The notes: a model not told the origin generated them from the sequence alone. A stretch of 8,262 nt of DNA from Lentisphaerota bacterium (GCA_012799755.1 JAAZKQ010000044.1:1-8262); one strand, 5' to 3'. Counted from the stretch's first letter, positions 1 through 6,423 are shown. Translations and numbers: made by a program.

Positions 1-513
1 CGCAAATTACAGGACATTGAGGATGCCTTGGCTGCCGGCGCGAGCGCGGTGAGCATCTCCAGTGCAGCGTATCGCGATCCGCAGTTCGTGCGCGAAGCGG
101 TGAAAGCCTTTGGCGCCCAGCGGATATGCATCGCCATTGATGTTGATCGCAACGACGCGCTGCCGTCCAAACGCGAAGTCTATATTGATGGCGGTCGGAC
201 GCCGACAGGCAAGGACGCCGTAGCTTTTGCTGTAGAGATGAAAGATATGGGAGCCGGACGGATTCTGCCGACCAGCAAAACCTGTGATGGCAGTGGCGGC
301 GGTTATGATTTGGCGCTAACCAAGGCCATCGCCGAAAAAACGGGCCTGCCGGTGATTGCCAGCGGTGGCGCCGGCAGCCTGGAGCATTTTTACGCTGCAG
401 CGACTGAAGGCAAAGCCTCGGCACTGCTGGCGGCGTCAGTGTTTCATTTTGGCACCTTCACGGTTGCGCAGGTGAAGGATTATCTGCGCGGTCGAGGCGT
501 GAAAGTCCGCTGA
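1..513 (+). CDS. hisF: Imidazole glycerol phosphate synthase, cyclase subunit HisF (5' end outside window)
   Basis: HisF is the (beta/alpha)8-barrel cyclase that, with the glutaminase HisH, converts PRFAR plus ammonia into imidazole glycerol phosphate and AICAR, a cytoplasmic step of histidine synthesis. The frame is open from base 1, and 170 codons remain. Compared with the usual ~250 residues, about the first 80 are missing, including the first catalytic aspartate. Visible family marks are AIDVD (aspartate at 139-141, equivalent to Asp130 of the Thermotoga enzyme), GGRTPTG, a CDG whose aspartate (286-288) matches Asp176, the phosphate-binding IASGGAG, and the end motif ALLAASVFHFG. An oddity is that the usual DRDG reads TCDG, so the conserved first aspartate is threonine. 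Since the second aspartate stays, I expect an active enzyme. The next gene starts 54 nt downstream on the same strand. The identity is confident; a HisF paralogue in sugar biosynthesis (WbuZ-like) is a minor alternative. Confidence 0.93.
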   Translation, partial: RKLQDIEDALAAGASAVSISSAAYRDPQFVREAVKAFGAQRICIAIDVDRNDALPSKREVYIDGGRTPTGKDAVAFAVEMKDMGAGRILPTSKTCDGSGGGYDLALTKAIAEKTGLPVIASGGAGSLEHFYAAATEGKASALLAASVFHFGTFTVAQVKDYLRGRGVKVR

Positions 514-567
514 CCCCGAGAGACGCTTGTCGGCGGCAAAGACCAGCCGGCACCTGGGAAATAGCGC

Positions 568-1497
568 ATGCTTGCCAGCGATTTCGAGTCTATTTTGCCA
601 TTGTTGCACGTCATGGTTTTTTGCTTTGGCTGTGTGGTGGGCAGTTTTCTCAATGTGGTGGTCTGGCGGCTTCCCCGTGGCGAGTCCTTGTTGCATCCGC
701 CGAGTCACTGCCCGCTCTGCGGTCATGGCATTCGTGCTTGGGAGAACATCCCGATTGTCAGCTGGCTTTGCCTGGGTGGACGTTGCAGCGCTTGCAAGGC
801 AGGTATTTCGATCCGCTATCCGCTGGGCGAAGCGGCGTCGGGCCTGTTGTTCTGGCTGATTTGGTTTTGCGCCCTCAAACGACACTTGCCGTTGGCGGTG
901 TTGCCCGCTTATTTTTACTTGACGGGGGCCTTGCTGGCAGCGGCACAGATTGATCGAACTCACAAGATTATACCCGATGCCATCACCTTGCCTGGCTTGT
1001 TGCTGGCTTTCTGCTGGTCTTTGGCCTTGCCAACGAGTCGTCTGGCTTTGGTGGCGCCGGATGATCCGCATAGCGGTGCCATGCTGTACAATGGGCTGGT
1101 GGATGCCATGGGCGAGGTCGGCATCGCGCTTGGCCAAGTGCCGATAGCTGCCGCGGCAGTGGATTGCCTGTTGGGTGCAGCCGTGGGGTTTGTGTTGCTA
1201 GCGGCCCTGGGCTATGCGGGGAAACGGCTCCTGCCTGAGCGCTTGGGCAGAGAGGTCATGGGCTTTGGCGATGTGAAATTGCTGGCTATGATCGGTGCTT
1301 TTTTGGGTGCGGACGCCTGCATCTACGTGCTGCTGGCTGCTGCTGTCGCCGGCTTTCTGGCCGGCGCCTGTCGGCGATTGCTTGGTCAAGGCGGATTGCT
1401 GTCGGCATGGCCTTTCGGTCCCTTCTTAGCCATGGCTGCATACGCGTGGATGGCTATAGGTAATTATTTTTTCATTCTGATGCGTGGATTACATTGA
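568..1497 (+). CDS. pilD: Prepilin peptidase / N-methyltransferase (type IV pilin or type II secretion leader peptidase)
   Basis: This polytopic inner-membrane aspartic protease (family A24) cleaves the leader of type IV prepilins or pseudopilins and then methylates the new N-terminus. The 309-residue protein opens with a membrane span holding GSFLNVVVWRLP (25-36), followed by the cytoplasmic methylase loop with a zinc-type CPLC...CSAC cluster (Cys48, 51, 73, 76) and an ENIPIVSWL segment. The catalytic aspartates are Asp129 in QIDRTHKIIPD and Asp235 in the GFGD motif (232-235). Several hydrophobic helices complete the fold. An Ala/Asp/Gly-rich stretch of about 40 residues between the IIPD helix and the next span makes it a little longer than typical PilD. 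The start at 568 has only a weak GGGAA Shine-Dalgarno (556-560), but the next in-frame Met (residue 16) lies inside the first span. No pilin genes are adjacent, so it may serve several pilin-like systems. The symbol is by function; gspO would be equally valid. Confidence 0.93.
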   Translation: MLASDFESILPLLHVMVFCFGCVVGSFLNVVVWRLPRGESLLHPPSHCPLCGHGIRAWENIPIVSWLCLGGRCSACKAGISIRYPLGEAASGLLFWLIWFCALKRHLPLAVLPAYFYLTGALLAAAQIDRTHKIIPDAITLPGLLLAFCWSLALPTSRLALVAPDDPHSGAMLYNGLVDAMGEVGIALGQVPIAAAAVDCLLGAAVGFVLLAALGYAGKRLLPERLGREVMGFGDVKLLAMIGAFLGADACIYVLLAAAVAGFLAGACRRLLGQGGLLSAWPFGPFLAMAAYAWMAIGNYFFILMRGLH

Positions 1498-1541
1498 TGG
1501 TATTGGCTTGAGGATTTACAGTAGGCACTGCTCGCGAGTTT

Positions 1542-1656
1542 GTCACCGATCACTCATTGATATTCGCAGCACAGTCGGGAAACAGGCGTGCTTGGTTCCG
1601 CAGAACGGACAGGGAACAGGTGCCTGTCTACCCTGTCTACTTTATCAATCGGTGAC
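1542..1656. repeat. Inverted-repeat element, REP/MITE-like, ~115 bp
   Basis: GTCACCGAT at 1542-1550 is exactly mirrored by ATCGGTGAC at 1648-1656. The match continues inward as TGATA (1558-1562) on the left, after a 7-nt insertion, and as its complement on the right. Between the arms sits a strong imperfect hairpin (1608-1637). There is no transposase and no ORF of coding character inside, so it would have to be non-autonomous. No target-site duplication is evident. The 359-nt gap in which it lies (1498-1856) holds otherwise only a candidate promoter and the next gene's ribosome binding site. The arms are seen in the sequence; calling it a mobile element is inference. Confidence 0.45.
1608..1637 (+). 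other. Strong hairpin in the intergenic repeat
   Basis: The outer stem GACAGGG (1608-1614) pairs with CCCTGTC (1631-1637), and the inner stem ACAGG (1616-1620) pairs with CCTGT (1623-1627). They are separated by a 1-nt versus 3-nt internal bulge. No T-tract follows, so it is not a canonical intrinsic terminator, though it could slow or end read-through from the prepilin peptidase gene. The ACAGGTGCCTGT core resembles, from memory only, REP palindromes tied to Y1-type (RAYT) transposases. Confidence 0.55.
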
Positions 1657-1664
1657 CGCTTACC
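1642..1664 (+). repeat. Dispersed repeat, copy A (matches 8213-8235 in inverse orientation)
   Basis: The reverse complement of this 23-bp stretch matches 8213-8235 at 22 of 23 positions; the only difference is position 1657 against 8220. The shared core reads GTCACCGATTGATAA on the complementary strand. It overlaps the right arm of the inverted-repeat element and ends 192 nt before the start codon of the downstream coiled-coil gene. Confidence 0.75.
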
Positions 1665-1695
1665 GTGAGTTTTTGGAAAATAGCCTTGTTTGCGC

Positions 1696-1722
1696 TTGCA
1701 AAGTGGCTGTTGAACCGATAAT
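1696..1722 (+). promoter_or_regulatory. Candidate sigma70-type promoter for the envelope operon
   Basis: TTGCAA (1696-1701) and GATAAT (1717-1722, five of six matches to consensus) are 15 nt apart, which is shorter than the ideal 17. It lies between the repeat element and the gene starting at 1857, implying a leader of roughly 125 nt. An alternative overlapping pair is TTGAAC (1710-1715) with TATTGT (1732-1737). This is sequence resemblance only, and consensus use in this phylum is uncertain. Confidence 0.27.
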
Positions 1723-1856
1723 TTGAGGCCCTATTGTGAAATGGGTTGCCAGTTTTGCCGGGTTTTCAGTTTGGAATAACCGACAGCTGGTCGTGTAATT
1801 GATAAGTGAAGTCTTGTCGGGATAACCGGTCAAGTGCTGAAGGGGAGTTGTGATAC

Positions 1857-3182
1857 ATGGCAAAACTGGGCAAGATCTTGGCACCTATCGTGGCTGTTTT
1901 GGCTATCGCCGCTGCGGTATTGAGCTTCCTGGTGTCCAGTCGCCGGGCGGATTTTGTCAACCGGGCGGCAGTATTATCAAGCGGGGTTGCGGCGGTTGCT
2001 CAGAAGCTGGATGTTCAGAGTGGTAGTGGTGTTTCTTCGCAGGTGACCTTTACGCCGGCGGCGCCCGGCGCCAAGGAAAGCGGCAGCTTGGCTTGGTCGA
2101 GCTACAAGACTGACAAGGACGGCTTTCAGAGGACGGTTGACAGCGCGGTTAACTTGGCTGGATCCCTGAACGCGCAGCGTAATCTGCTCGCCCAGACCAT
2201 GGTCGAAATGGTCATTGAACTGCGTTTGCCCGAGAGGGAGTTGGCGACTGAGAAATTAACCGACCTTCGCAGTTACGAGAAGGGCGCCGCTCAGGCCAAG
2301 GCCCATGCCGTGGCGATTCGTGAGCGCGACGACATGCTGTTGGCGTCTTTGAAAGCGTCATCGTCCACTGTTGGCTTCAATTTTGCCAGTAACGAAGATG
2401 CCTTCCTGACGCGGGCCAGGCGCATTGATGAAAACGGCGAAGAGAGCTTGGGCAATTTCGATTGCCGTGGCGTTCTGGAAGGCTATGAGAATGCTGTGAC
2501 CTCAGTGAAAAAACGTCATGACGACTTTGCCGGCGCACTTCGTGAGGGCGTTAGGACCGTCAGTAGCTATGACTGGTCGGCAGACGTGTCCGCGCTCAGC
2601 GGCAACCGCTATGCGAGTGTGCTGGGCGATATGAAAAACGATTTTTCGGGCATCAACAGCAAGTTGGTACTACTGAAGACGACCCAGGAGGAGCTCAAGA
2701 GCGTCCAAGCGGAAAAGGAGAAGCTTGAGGAAAGCAATGCCGAGCTGATAGCGTCTGCTGAGAAGGCCGAGAAGGAGATTGCGGCCTTGCGCAAGAGGAT
2801 GACGGATTTGGGCATTGAGGAGGAGGATGGCGTGAGCGTGGTCGAGGCCAAGGCTGTGACCAGCTATGAAGATTTGGACATGAGTTTGCAAGGCCGGGTT
2901 CTGCTGAGCAACAAGGAGTGGAATTACATCATCGTTGATTTGGGCAACACCGCTCTGATGAAGGGCGTTCGTCTGGCCATATCCAGCCAAGGAAAGTTTC
3001 TTGGCACAGCTGAGGTAACTGAGGTTCAGGAGCGAGTATCACTGGCGGAATTGATTCGCGGTTCGATTGGCGATATTCCCACCGGTGCCCAAGTGATTAT
3101 TTCGAGCCAGCAGAAGGATGACGTGGCGGCCGCAATCAACACCCGTCCAAGGCGTGACAACCGTTCGCCGGACGACGACTGA
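1857..3182 (+). CDS. Membrane-anchored coiled-coil protein of unknown function
   Basis: I do not recognise a named family. The 441-residue product starts with a short basic N-terminus and one hydrophobic span (about residues 7-26) followed by SSRR. That suggests an inner-membrane anchor with the bulk of the protein on one side of the membrane. A helical middle region follows, with the only cysteine at residue 203. A Glu/Lys-rich coiled coil runs from about 270 to 318, and a compact beta-rich C-terminal domain from about 346 to 419 (GRVLLSNKEWNYIIVDLG...). That domain resembles, from memory, the small C-terminal domains (FlgT-C-like) of PVC-group envelope proteins. The tail is charged and disordered (RPRRDNRSPDDD). 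The ATG at 1857 has a good AGGGGAG (1841-1847) nine bases upstream. It leads a tight operon with a 33-residue membrane peptide (25-nt gap) and a lipoprotein, which points to an envelope role. Existence of the gene is near certain; its function is unknown. Confidence 0.9.
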   Translation: MAKLGKILAPIVAVLAIAAAVLSFLVSSRRADFVNRAAVLSSGVAAVAQKLDVQSGSGVSSQVTFTPAAPGAKESGSLAWSSYKTDKDGFQRTVDSAVNLAGSLNAQRNLLAQTMVEMVIELRLPERELATEKLTDLRSYEKGAAQAKAHAVAIRERDDMLLASLKASSSTVGFNFASNEDAFLTRARRIDENGEESLGNFDCRGVLEGYENAVTSVKKRHDDFAGALREGVRTVSSYDWSADVSALSGNRYASVLGDMKNDFSGINSKLVLLKTTQEELKSVQAEKEKLEESNAELIASAEKAEKEIAALRKRMTDLGIEEEDGVSVVEAKAVTSYEDLDMSLQGRVLLSNKEWNYIIVDLGNTALMKGVRLAISSQGKFLGTAEVTEVQERVSLAELIRGSIGDIPTGAQVIISSQQKDDVAAAINTRPRRDNRSPDDD

Positions 3183-3207
3183 TGATATCTAAGGGGATTG
3201 CCAAAGT

Positions 3208-3309
3208 ATGAAACACCTTGTGCCCATTTCGATGATAGTTGGTTTTTTGGCAATGGTTGCAGTACTGGTCTTTCAGTTTTTGGAAATGCAGGCCTATTAC
3301 TTTTTTTAG
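3208..3309 (+). CDS. 33-residue single-span membrane peptide (small ORF)
   Basis: This small gene encodes 33 residues: MKHLVP, then an uninterrupted hydrophobic stretch (about residues 7-25, Ile/Val/Leu/Phe/Met-rich), then a short EMQAYYFF tail. The basic N-terminus and lack of a cleavage site suggest a one-pass inner-membrane peptide, N-terminus in. Support for translation comes from an AAGGGG Shine-Dalgarno at 3191-3196, 11 nt before the ATG. The gene also sits 25 nt after the coiled-coil gene and 15 nt before a lipoprotein gene, on the same strand and ahead of one shared terminator. No homologue comes to mind. It could be a partner or stabiliser of the neighbouring anchored protein, which is inference. 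A chance hydrophobic ORF cannot be excluded, but the context argues for a real gene. Confidence 0.68.
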   Translation: MKHLVPISMIVGFLAMVAVLVFQFLEMQAYYFF

Positions 3310-3324
3310 CGAGGCGATTGGTCA

Positions 3325-3471
3325 ATGCGCTATGCTGTCGTGTTCATAGGATTCTGTGCTCTGATGTTGCTGGTCGGCTGTGTCAGTGAGAAAGAGGCCA
3401 GTGCTCAAGGGCGTCTGCCTTGGAATGCTCCGGCTTCTTGGGAAGGCCAGACCTTGGGTGTGCCTTTGTGA
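3325..3471 (+). CDS. Small lipoprotein, 48-residue precursor
   Basis: The precursor has a signal peptide with Arg2, a hydrophobic core (residues 4-17) and a clean lipobox LVGC (16-19), predicting lipidation of Cys19 and a mature peptide of only 30 residues. The mature part is polar at first (VSEKEASAQGR), then carries a PWNAPASWEG segment (residues 32-41) with two tryptophans, and ends at Leu48. A GAGG at 3311-3314 lies ten bases before the ATG. It is the last gene of the three-gene operon, 15 nt after the membrane peptide and 78 nt before the terminator. Its destination is the periplasmic face of the inner membrane or the outer membrane; Val20 rather than Asp at +2 gives no retention signal by E. 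coli rules. The role is unknown. I have an unverified impression that Pro-Trp-Asn...Trp-Glu-Gly tails recur in small PVC-group lipoproteins. Confidence 0.78.
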   Translation: MRYAVVFIGFCALMLLVGCVSEKEASAQGRLPWNAPASWEGQTLGVPL

Positions 3472-3549
3472 GCAAGGACAGTACGCTGGGCGGTCGGCTT
3501 TTATGGAAGCATGAGGCGGCATGTCCAGTGGGGGATGAGTGTTTTGTAC

Positions 3550-3573
3550 AGCCGGCACCATGCCGGCTTTTTT
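3550..3573 (+). terminator. Rho-independent terminator of the envelope operon
   Basis: A perfect 8-bp stem AGCCGGCA (3550-3557) / TGCCGGCT (3561-3568) closes a 3-nt loop and runs straight into six consecutive Ts (3568-3573). It lies 78 nt after the lipoprotein stop and 167 nt before murG, so it ends the three-gene operon and separates it from murG transcription. Confidence 0.93.
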
Positions 3574-3739
3574 ATTGCCCAGATGTCCTCGGCGCACAAG
3601 AGGCCGCGCGTCTTTTTCCTTGAGTGGCGGAAACGCAGCGGGGGTGTTTGGCCGTTTCGCGAAGCCGAGTGCGGGTGTTGCTTTTCTCCGCCATGGTGGC
3701 GGCTTCTGGAACATGTTATGACCGCAGGGTGTTTGATCT

Positions 3740-4909
3740 ATGCTTGATACACACGAAGAACGGCGCGATGTCTGTTGCCATCTGGCCATCGCCTGTGGCG
3801 GTACCGGCGGGCATTTTTACCCGACTTTGGCGGTGGCGCGCAAGTTTTCCGAAATGGGCCATGGGGTGACGCTGCTGGTTGCCGGCAAGCATGCAGGCGA
3901 ACAGGCGGCTATCGCGACCAAATACGGCTTTGCCTCGCGGGAAGTGCCGGCGGTGCGGCTGGAGGCCGACTTGGCGGCAAAGCTGAGCTTCCCTTTCCAG
4001 TTTCTTGGCTGTGTGCGTGCGGCGCGGCGGATTCTGGGGGAAGTGCGGCCGGATATTCTCTTGGGCATGGGAAGCTTCGCGGCAGTGCCGTCCTGTTTGG
4101 CTTTGCCGCGGCGGACGCCGCTGGTGCTGCATGAGGGCAATGCTCTCATGGGCAAGGCCAATCGCTTTTTCATGCGCAAGGCTCGGGCGGTCTGTCTGTC
4201 TTTGCCTTTGGCGGACGGACGGCAGCTGCGCGGCGCCCGAGCGGTGACGGTGGGCATGCCCTTGCGCGAGGCACTGGTGGAGCTGGCAATGGGAAAGACA
4301 GCAGTGCCTGCTGACTACTTGCAGCTGCTCGGTCTGCAATCAGGACGACAGACGGTACTGGTTTTTGGCGGCAGCCAGGGCGCACGTTTCATCAACGACT
4401 TGATTCGTCAAAGTCTGGCGTTGCTGCATGACGTTGCTGAGCAGATACAATTCATCCATTTGACGGGCAGTGAAGACAACGCCGGGTTGATTGATGCCTA
4501 TGCCGCGGCTGGTATTGCGGCTTCGGTGCGGCGTTCCGAGAGCGCTATTGAAAACTGTTATGCGGTGGCGGACCTGGTGATTTGTCGTGCGGGCGCATCA
4601 AGCATCTGCGAGCTGGCTTTGTTTGGCAAACCAGCCATTCTCATACCTCTACCGACGGCGGCGGACGATCATCAGACAGTTAACGCGCAGAGCATGGCGG
4701 CTGCCGGCGCGGCGCGGCTGCTGGCGCAGCGTGACGCGTCGCCAACCTTGCTTAGCGACTGGTTGCGGAAGTGGCTGGACGATTCGACTCCCTGGCTGGC
4801 GATGGGTGAGGCCATTCGCAGTTTTGCCCGGCCTGACGCAGCGACGGCCATGGCAGAATTGCTTGCCGAGCTGTGGCAGGAGAGCAAGGCGCAAAGCGTC
4901 AGTGGCTGA
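3740..4909 (+). CDS. murG: UDP-N-acetylglucosamine--N-acetylmuramyl-(pentapeptide) pyrophosphoryl-undecaprenol GlcNAc transferase
   Basis: MurG is the GT28-family, GT-B fold enzyme at the inner face of the membrane that adds GlcNAc to lipid I to give lipid II, the peptidoglycan building block. The 389-residue product has the N-domain loop GGTGGHFYPTLAVA (20-33), an HEGN loop (131-134), the interdomain/C-domain glycine loop VFGGSQGA (208-215), and the UDP-GlcNAc site RAGASSICELALFGKPA (Glu291) followed by DDHQTVNAQ (309-317). The usual HEQN reads HEGN here, so Gln is replaced by Gly. The N-terminus carries about 14 extra residues before the first beta strand. The ATG at 3740 has only a weak AGGGTG upstream, and no better in-frame start precedes the GGTGGH loop. 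No other mur, fts or dcw genes surround it. A sulfatase gene follows after 36 nt. A MurG-like paralogue acting on another lipid-linked substrate is possible but less likely. Confidence 0.88.
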   Translation: MLDTHEERRDVCCHLAIACGGTGGHFYPTLAVARKFSEMGHGVTLLVAGKHAGEQAAIATKYGFASREVPAVRLEADLAAKLSFPFQFLGCVRAARRILGEVRPDILLGMGSFAAVPSCLALPRRTPLVLHEGNALMGKANRFFMRKARAVCLSLPLADGRQLRGARAVTVGMPLREALVELAMGKTAVPADYLQLLGLQSGRQTVLVFGGSQGARFINDLIRQSLALLHDVAEQIQFIHLTGSEDNAGLIDAYAAAGIAASVRRSESAIENCYAVADLVICRAGASSICELALFGKPAILIPLPTAADDHQTVNAQSMAAAGAARLLAQRDASPTLLSDWLRKWLDDSTPWLAMGEAIRSFARPDAATAMAELLAELWQESKAQSVSG

Positions 4910-4945
4910 CCGCTTAGGAGCAATGCGAAAAAGGAGTGTGCGAGG

Positions 4946-6385
4946 ATGGCAAAGAGACCAAATATAGTCATGTTTCTAGCTGATGATCATGGCGCTTGGG
5001 CGATGGGCTGCGCCGGCAATCGCGATGTTATGACGCCGAATCTCGACGCGCTCGCGCAGCAAGGAACGCGCTTTGAGAATTTTTTCTGCGTGTCGCCGGT
5101 GTGTTCGCCGGCGCGTGCGTCCTTGTTGACGGGGCGCATTCCCTCCGCCCACGGTGTGCACGACTGGATACGCCAGGGCAGCATTGATGACCCTGAGGGG
5201 TTGGTTCGTGGCAAGGACCGCGCTATTGGCTATTTGGATGGCTATGACGGCTTCACGGACTACCTGGCGGCGGCGGGCTATTGCTGTGCCTTGTCGGGCA
5301 AATGGCATTTGGGTGACAGTGCGCGACCGCAGAAGGGCTACGAGTATTGGCAGGCTTACGCTTTTGGAGGCGGCCAGTATTACAATTACCAGTGGATCGA
5401 GGCCGGTGCAGTCGTCCGCAAGACGCGCTATGTGACGGATGAAATAAGCGACCAAGCCTTGCGCTTTTTGCGTGAGCGACCGCCAACAGACGAGCGACCG
5501 TTCATGCTCAGCGTGCATTATACAGCGCCACATTCGCCATGGGAAGAGCATCATCATCCGCCGGAGATATGGGCGAGCTATGGCGACTGTCCTTTCACCG
5601 CGACACCGGATTTGCCGCGCCATCCTTGGCAGAGCCCAACGGCACCCTACGGTTACACGCCGGACAGGCGTCGGGAGAATTTGCAGGGCTATTACAGCGC
5701 GATCACCGCGATGGACGCCGGTATCGGCCGAGTGCTGGATGAGTTGAAGCGGCAGGGCCTATTGGAAAACACCCTGGTGCTTTTCACCAGCGACAACGGC
5801 ATGAACATGGGCCATCATGGTGTTTGGGGCAAGGGCAACGGAACTTTTCCCATGAATATGTACGACACGTCGGTGAAAGTGCCCGGCATCGCAAGTTGGC
5901 CCGGGCGAGTGCCGGCAGGGCGGGTGTTGCGGGGCTTGTACAGTCACTATGACGTCTTTCCGACCATGCTGGAGATTGCCGGGGTGGACAATCCGCTGGC
6001 TGCGGAACTGCCTGGCCGCAGCTTTGCCAAGGCGCTACTGGGAGGAGAGGACCGCAGGGATGCCGATGTGGTTGTTTTTGACGAATACGGACCGGTACGG
6101 ATGATTCGCAATCGCAGCTGGAAGTATGTGCATCGCATACCCTACGGCCCGCATGAGCTCTACGACTTGGTGAACGACCCCGGCGAAACGCAGAATCTCA
6201 TTGCCCAGCCGGAGCAGCGGGAACGAGTCCTGTCCATGGGCGCCGCTCTGCGGCGCTGGTTCAGTCGCTACGTCGTGCCGGCGCGTGATGGCGCCTATGA
6301 GGGCGTGACGGGCTTCGGGCAGGTCGCACGCTGTGGGTTGGACAATGATGGCGAGTGTCCTTGGCATTCCCAGTCGGTGTTCTGA
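4946..6385 (+). CDS. Type-I (formylglycine-dependent) sulfatase, no signal peptide
   Basis: This enzyme hydrolyses sulfate esters, in carbohydrates or other organic sulfates, using a formylglycine made from an active-site cysteine. The 479-residue protein has the metal-binding LADDHG (Asp13, Asp14), the maturation motif CSPAR (53-57) with LLTGR after it, GKWHLG (Lys119, His121), APH (His196) and FTSDNG (Asp283, Asn284). A late basic site GKGNGTFPMNMYDTS and a C-terminal HELYDLVNDPGETQNL subdomain complete the fold. The Cys-type motif can be matured by anSME or FGE; neither gene is in the window. The N-terminus (MAKRPNIVMFLADDHG) goes directly into the first beta strand with no signal peptide, so the enzyme should be cytoplasmic and act on imported small substrates. 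The start is fixed by AAGGAG (4931-4936) nine bases upstream. It probably shares a transcript with murG. The substrate cannot be read from the sequence; phosphodiesterases of the same superfamily are a lesser possibility. Confidence 0.92.
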   Translation: MAKRPNIVMFLADDHGAWAMGCAGNRDVMTPNLDALAQQGTRFENFFCVSPVCSPARASLLTGRIPSAHGVHDWIRQGSIDDPEGLVRGKDRAIGYLDGYDGFTDYLAAAGYCCALSGKWHLGDSARPQKGYEYWQAYAFGGGQYYNYQWIEAGAVVRKTRYVTDEISDQALRFLRERPPTDERPFMLSVHYTAPHSPWEEHHHPPEIWASYGDCPFTATPDLPRHPWQSPTAPYGYTPDRRRENLQGYYSAITAMDAGIGRVLDELKRQGLLENTLVLFTSDNGMNMGHHGVWGKGNGTFPMNMYDTSVKVPGIASWPGRVPAGRVLRGLYSHYDVFPTMLEIAGVDNPLAAELPGRSFAKALLGGEDRRDADVVVFDEYGPVRMIRNRSWKYVHRIPYGPHELYDLVNDPGETQNLIAQPEQRERVLSMGAALRRWFSRYVVPARDGAYEGVTGFGQVARCGLDNDGECPWHSQSVF

Positions 6386-6407
6386 AGAAGCTGACCGGGC
6401 GGAGGTT

Positions 6408-6423
6408 GCCGCAAATATGCGGC
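6408..6423. other. Short hairpin in the convergent sulfatase/xylulokinase gap
   Basis: GCCGCA (6408-6413) pairs with TGCGGC (6418-6423) around an AATA loop, 22 nt after the sulfatase stop. It lacks a T-tract on either strand, so an intrinsic terminator is not supported, though it could act with another factor. The rest of the 133-nt convergent gap (6386-6518) shows no credible gene. Confidence 0.25.

Noticed and set aside
436..1137. 233-codon open frame on the minus strand opposite hisF and the prepilin peptidase gene
   Set aside because: It is antisense to two well-recognised genes, and its product is Gln/Arg-rich with no domain or motif, typical of an antisense shadow.
1484..1726. 80-codon plus-strand frame in the intergenic gap after the prepilin peptidase
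   Set aside because: It overlaps the end of the real gene, crosses the hairpin and repeat element, and has no Shine-Dalgarno or coherent protein character.
3468..3623. GTG-start frame overlapping the lipoprotein stop (GTGA), suggestive of translational coupling
   Set aside because: It reads straight through the strong terminator at 3550-3573, has only a weak Shine-Dalgarno, and shows no recognisable domain.
3688..3702. CCGCCA/TGGCGG hairpin 37 nt before murG
   Set aside because: It has only a 6-bp stem with no T-tract and no partner site, and no convincing promoter nearby links it to murG control.
3322..3789. 155-codon minus-strand frame across the lipoprotein gene, terminator and start of murG
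   Set aside because: It is antisense to a convincing lipoprotein gene and a terminator, and its composition is low in structure (Pro/Arg/Ser-rich).
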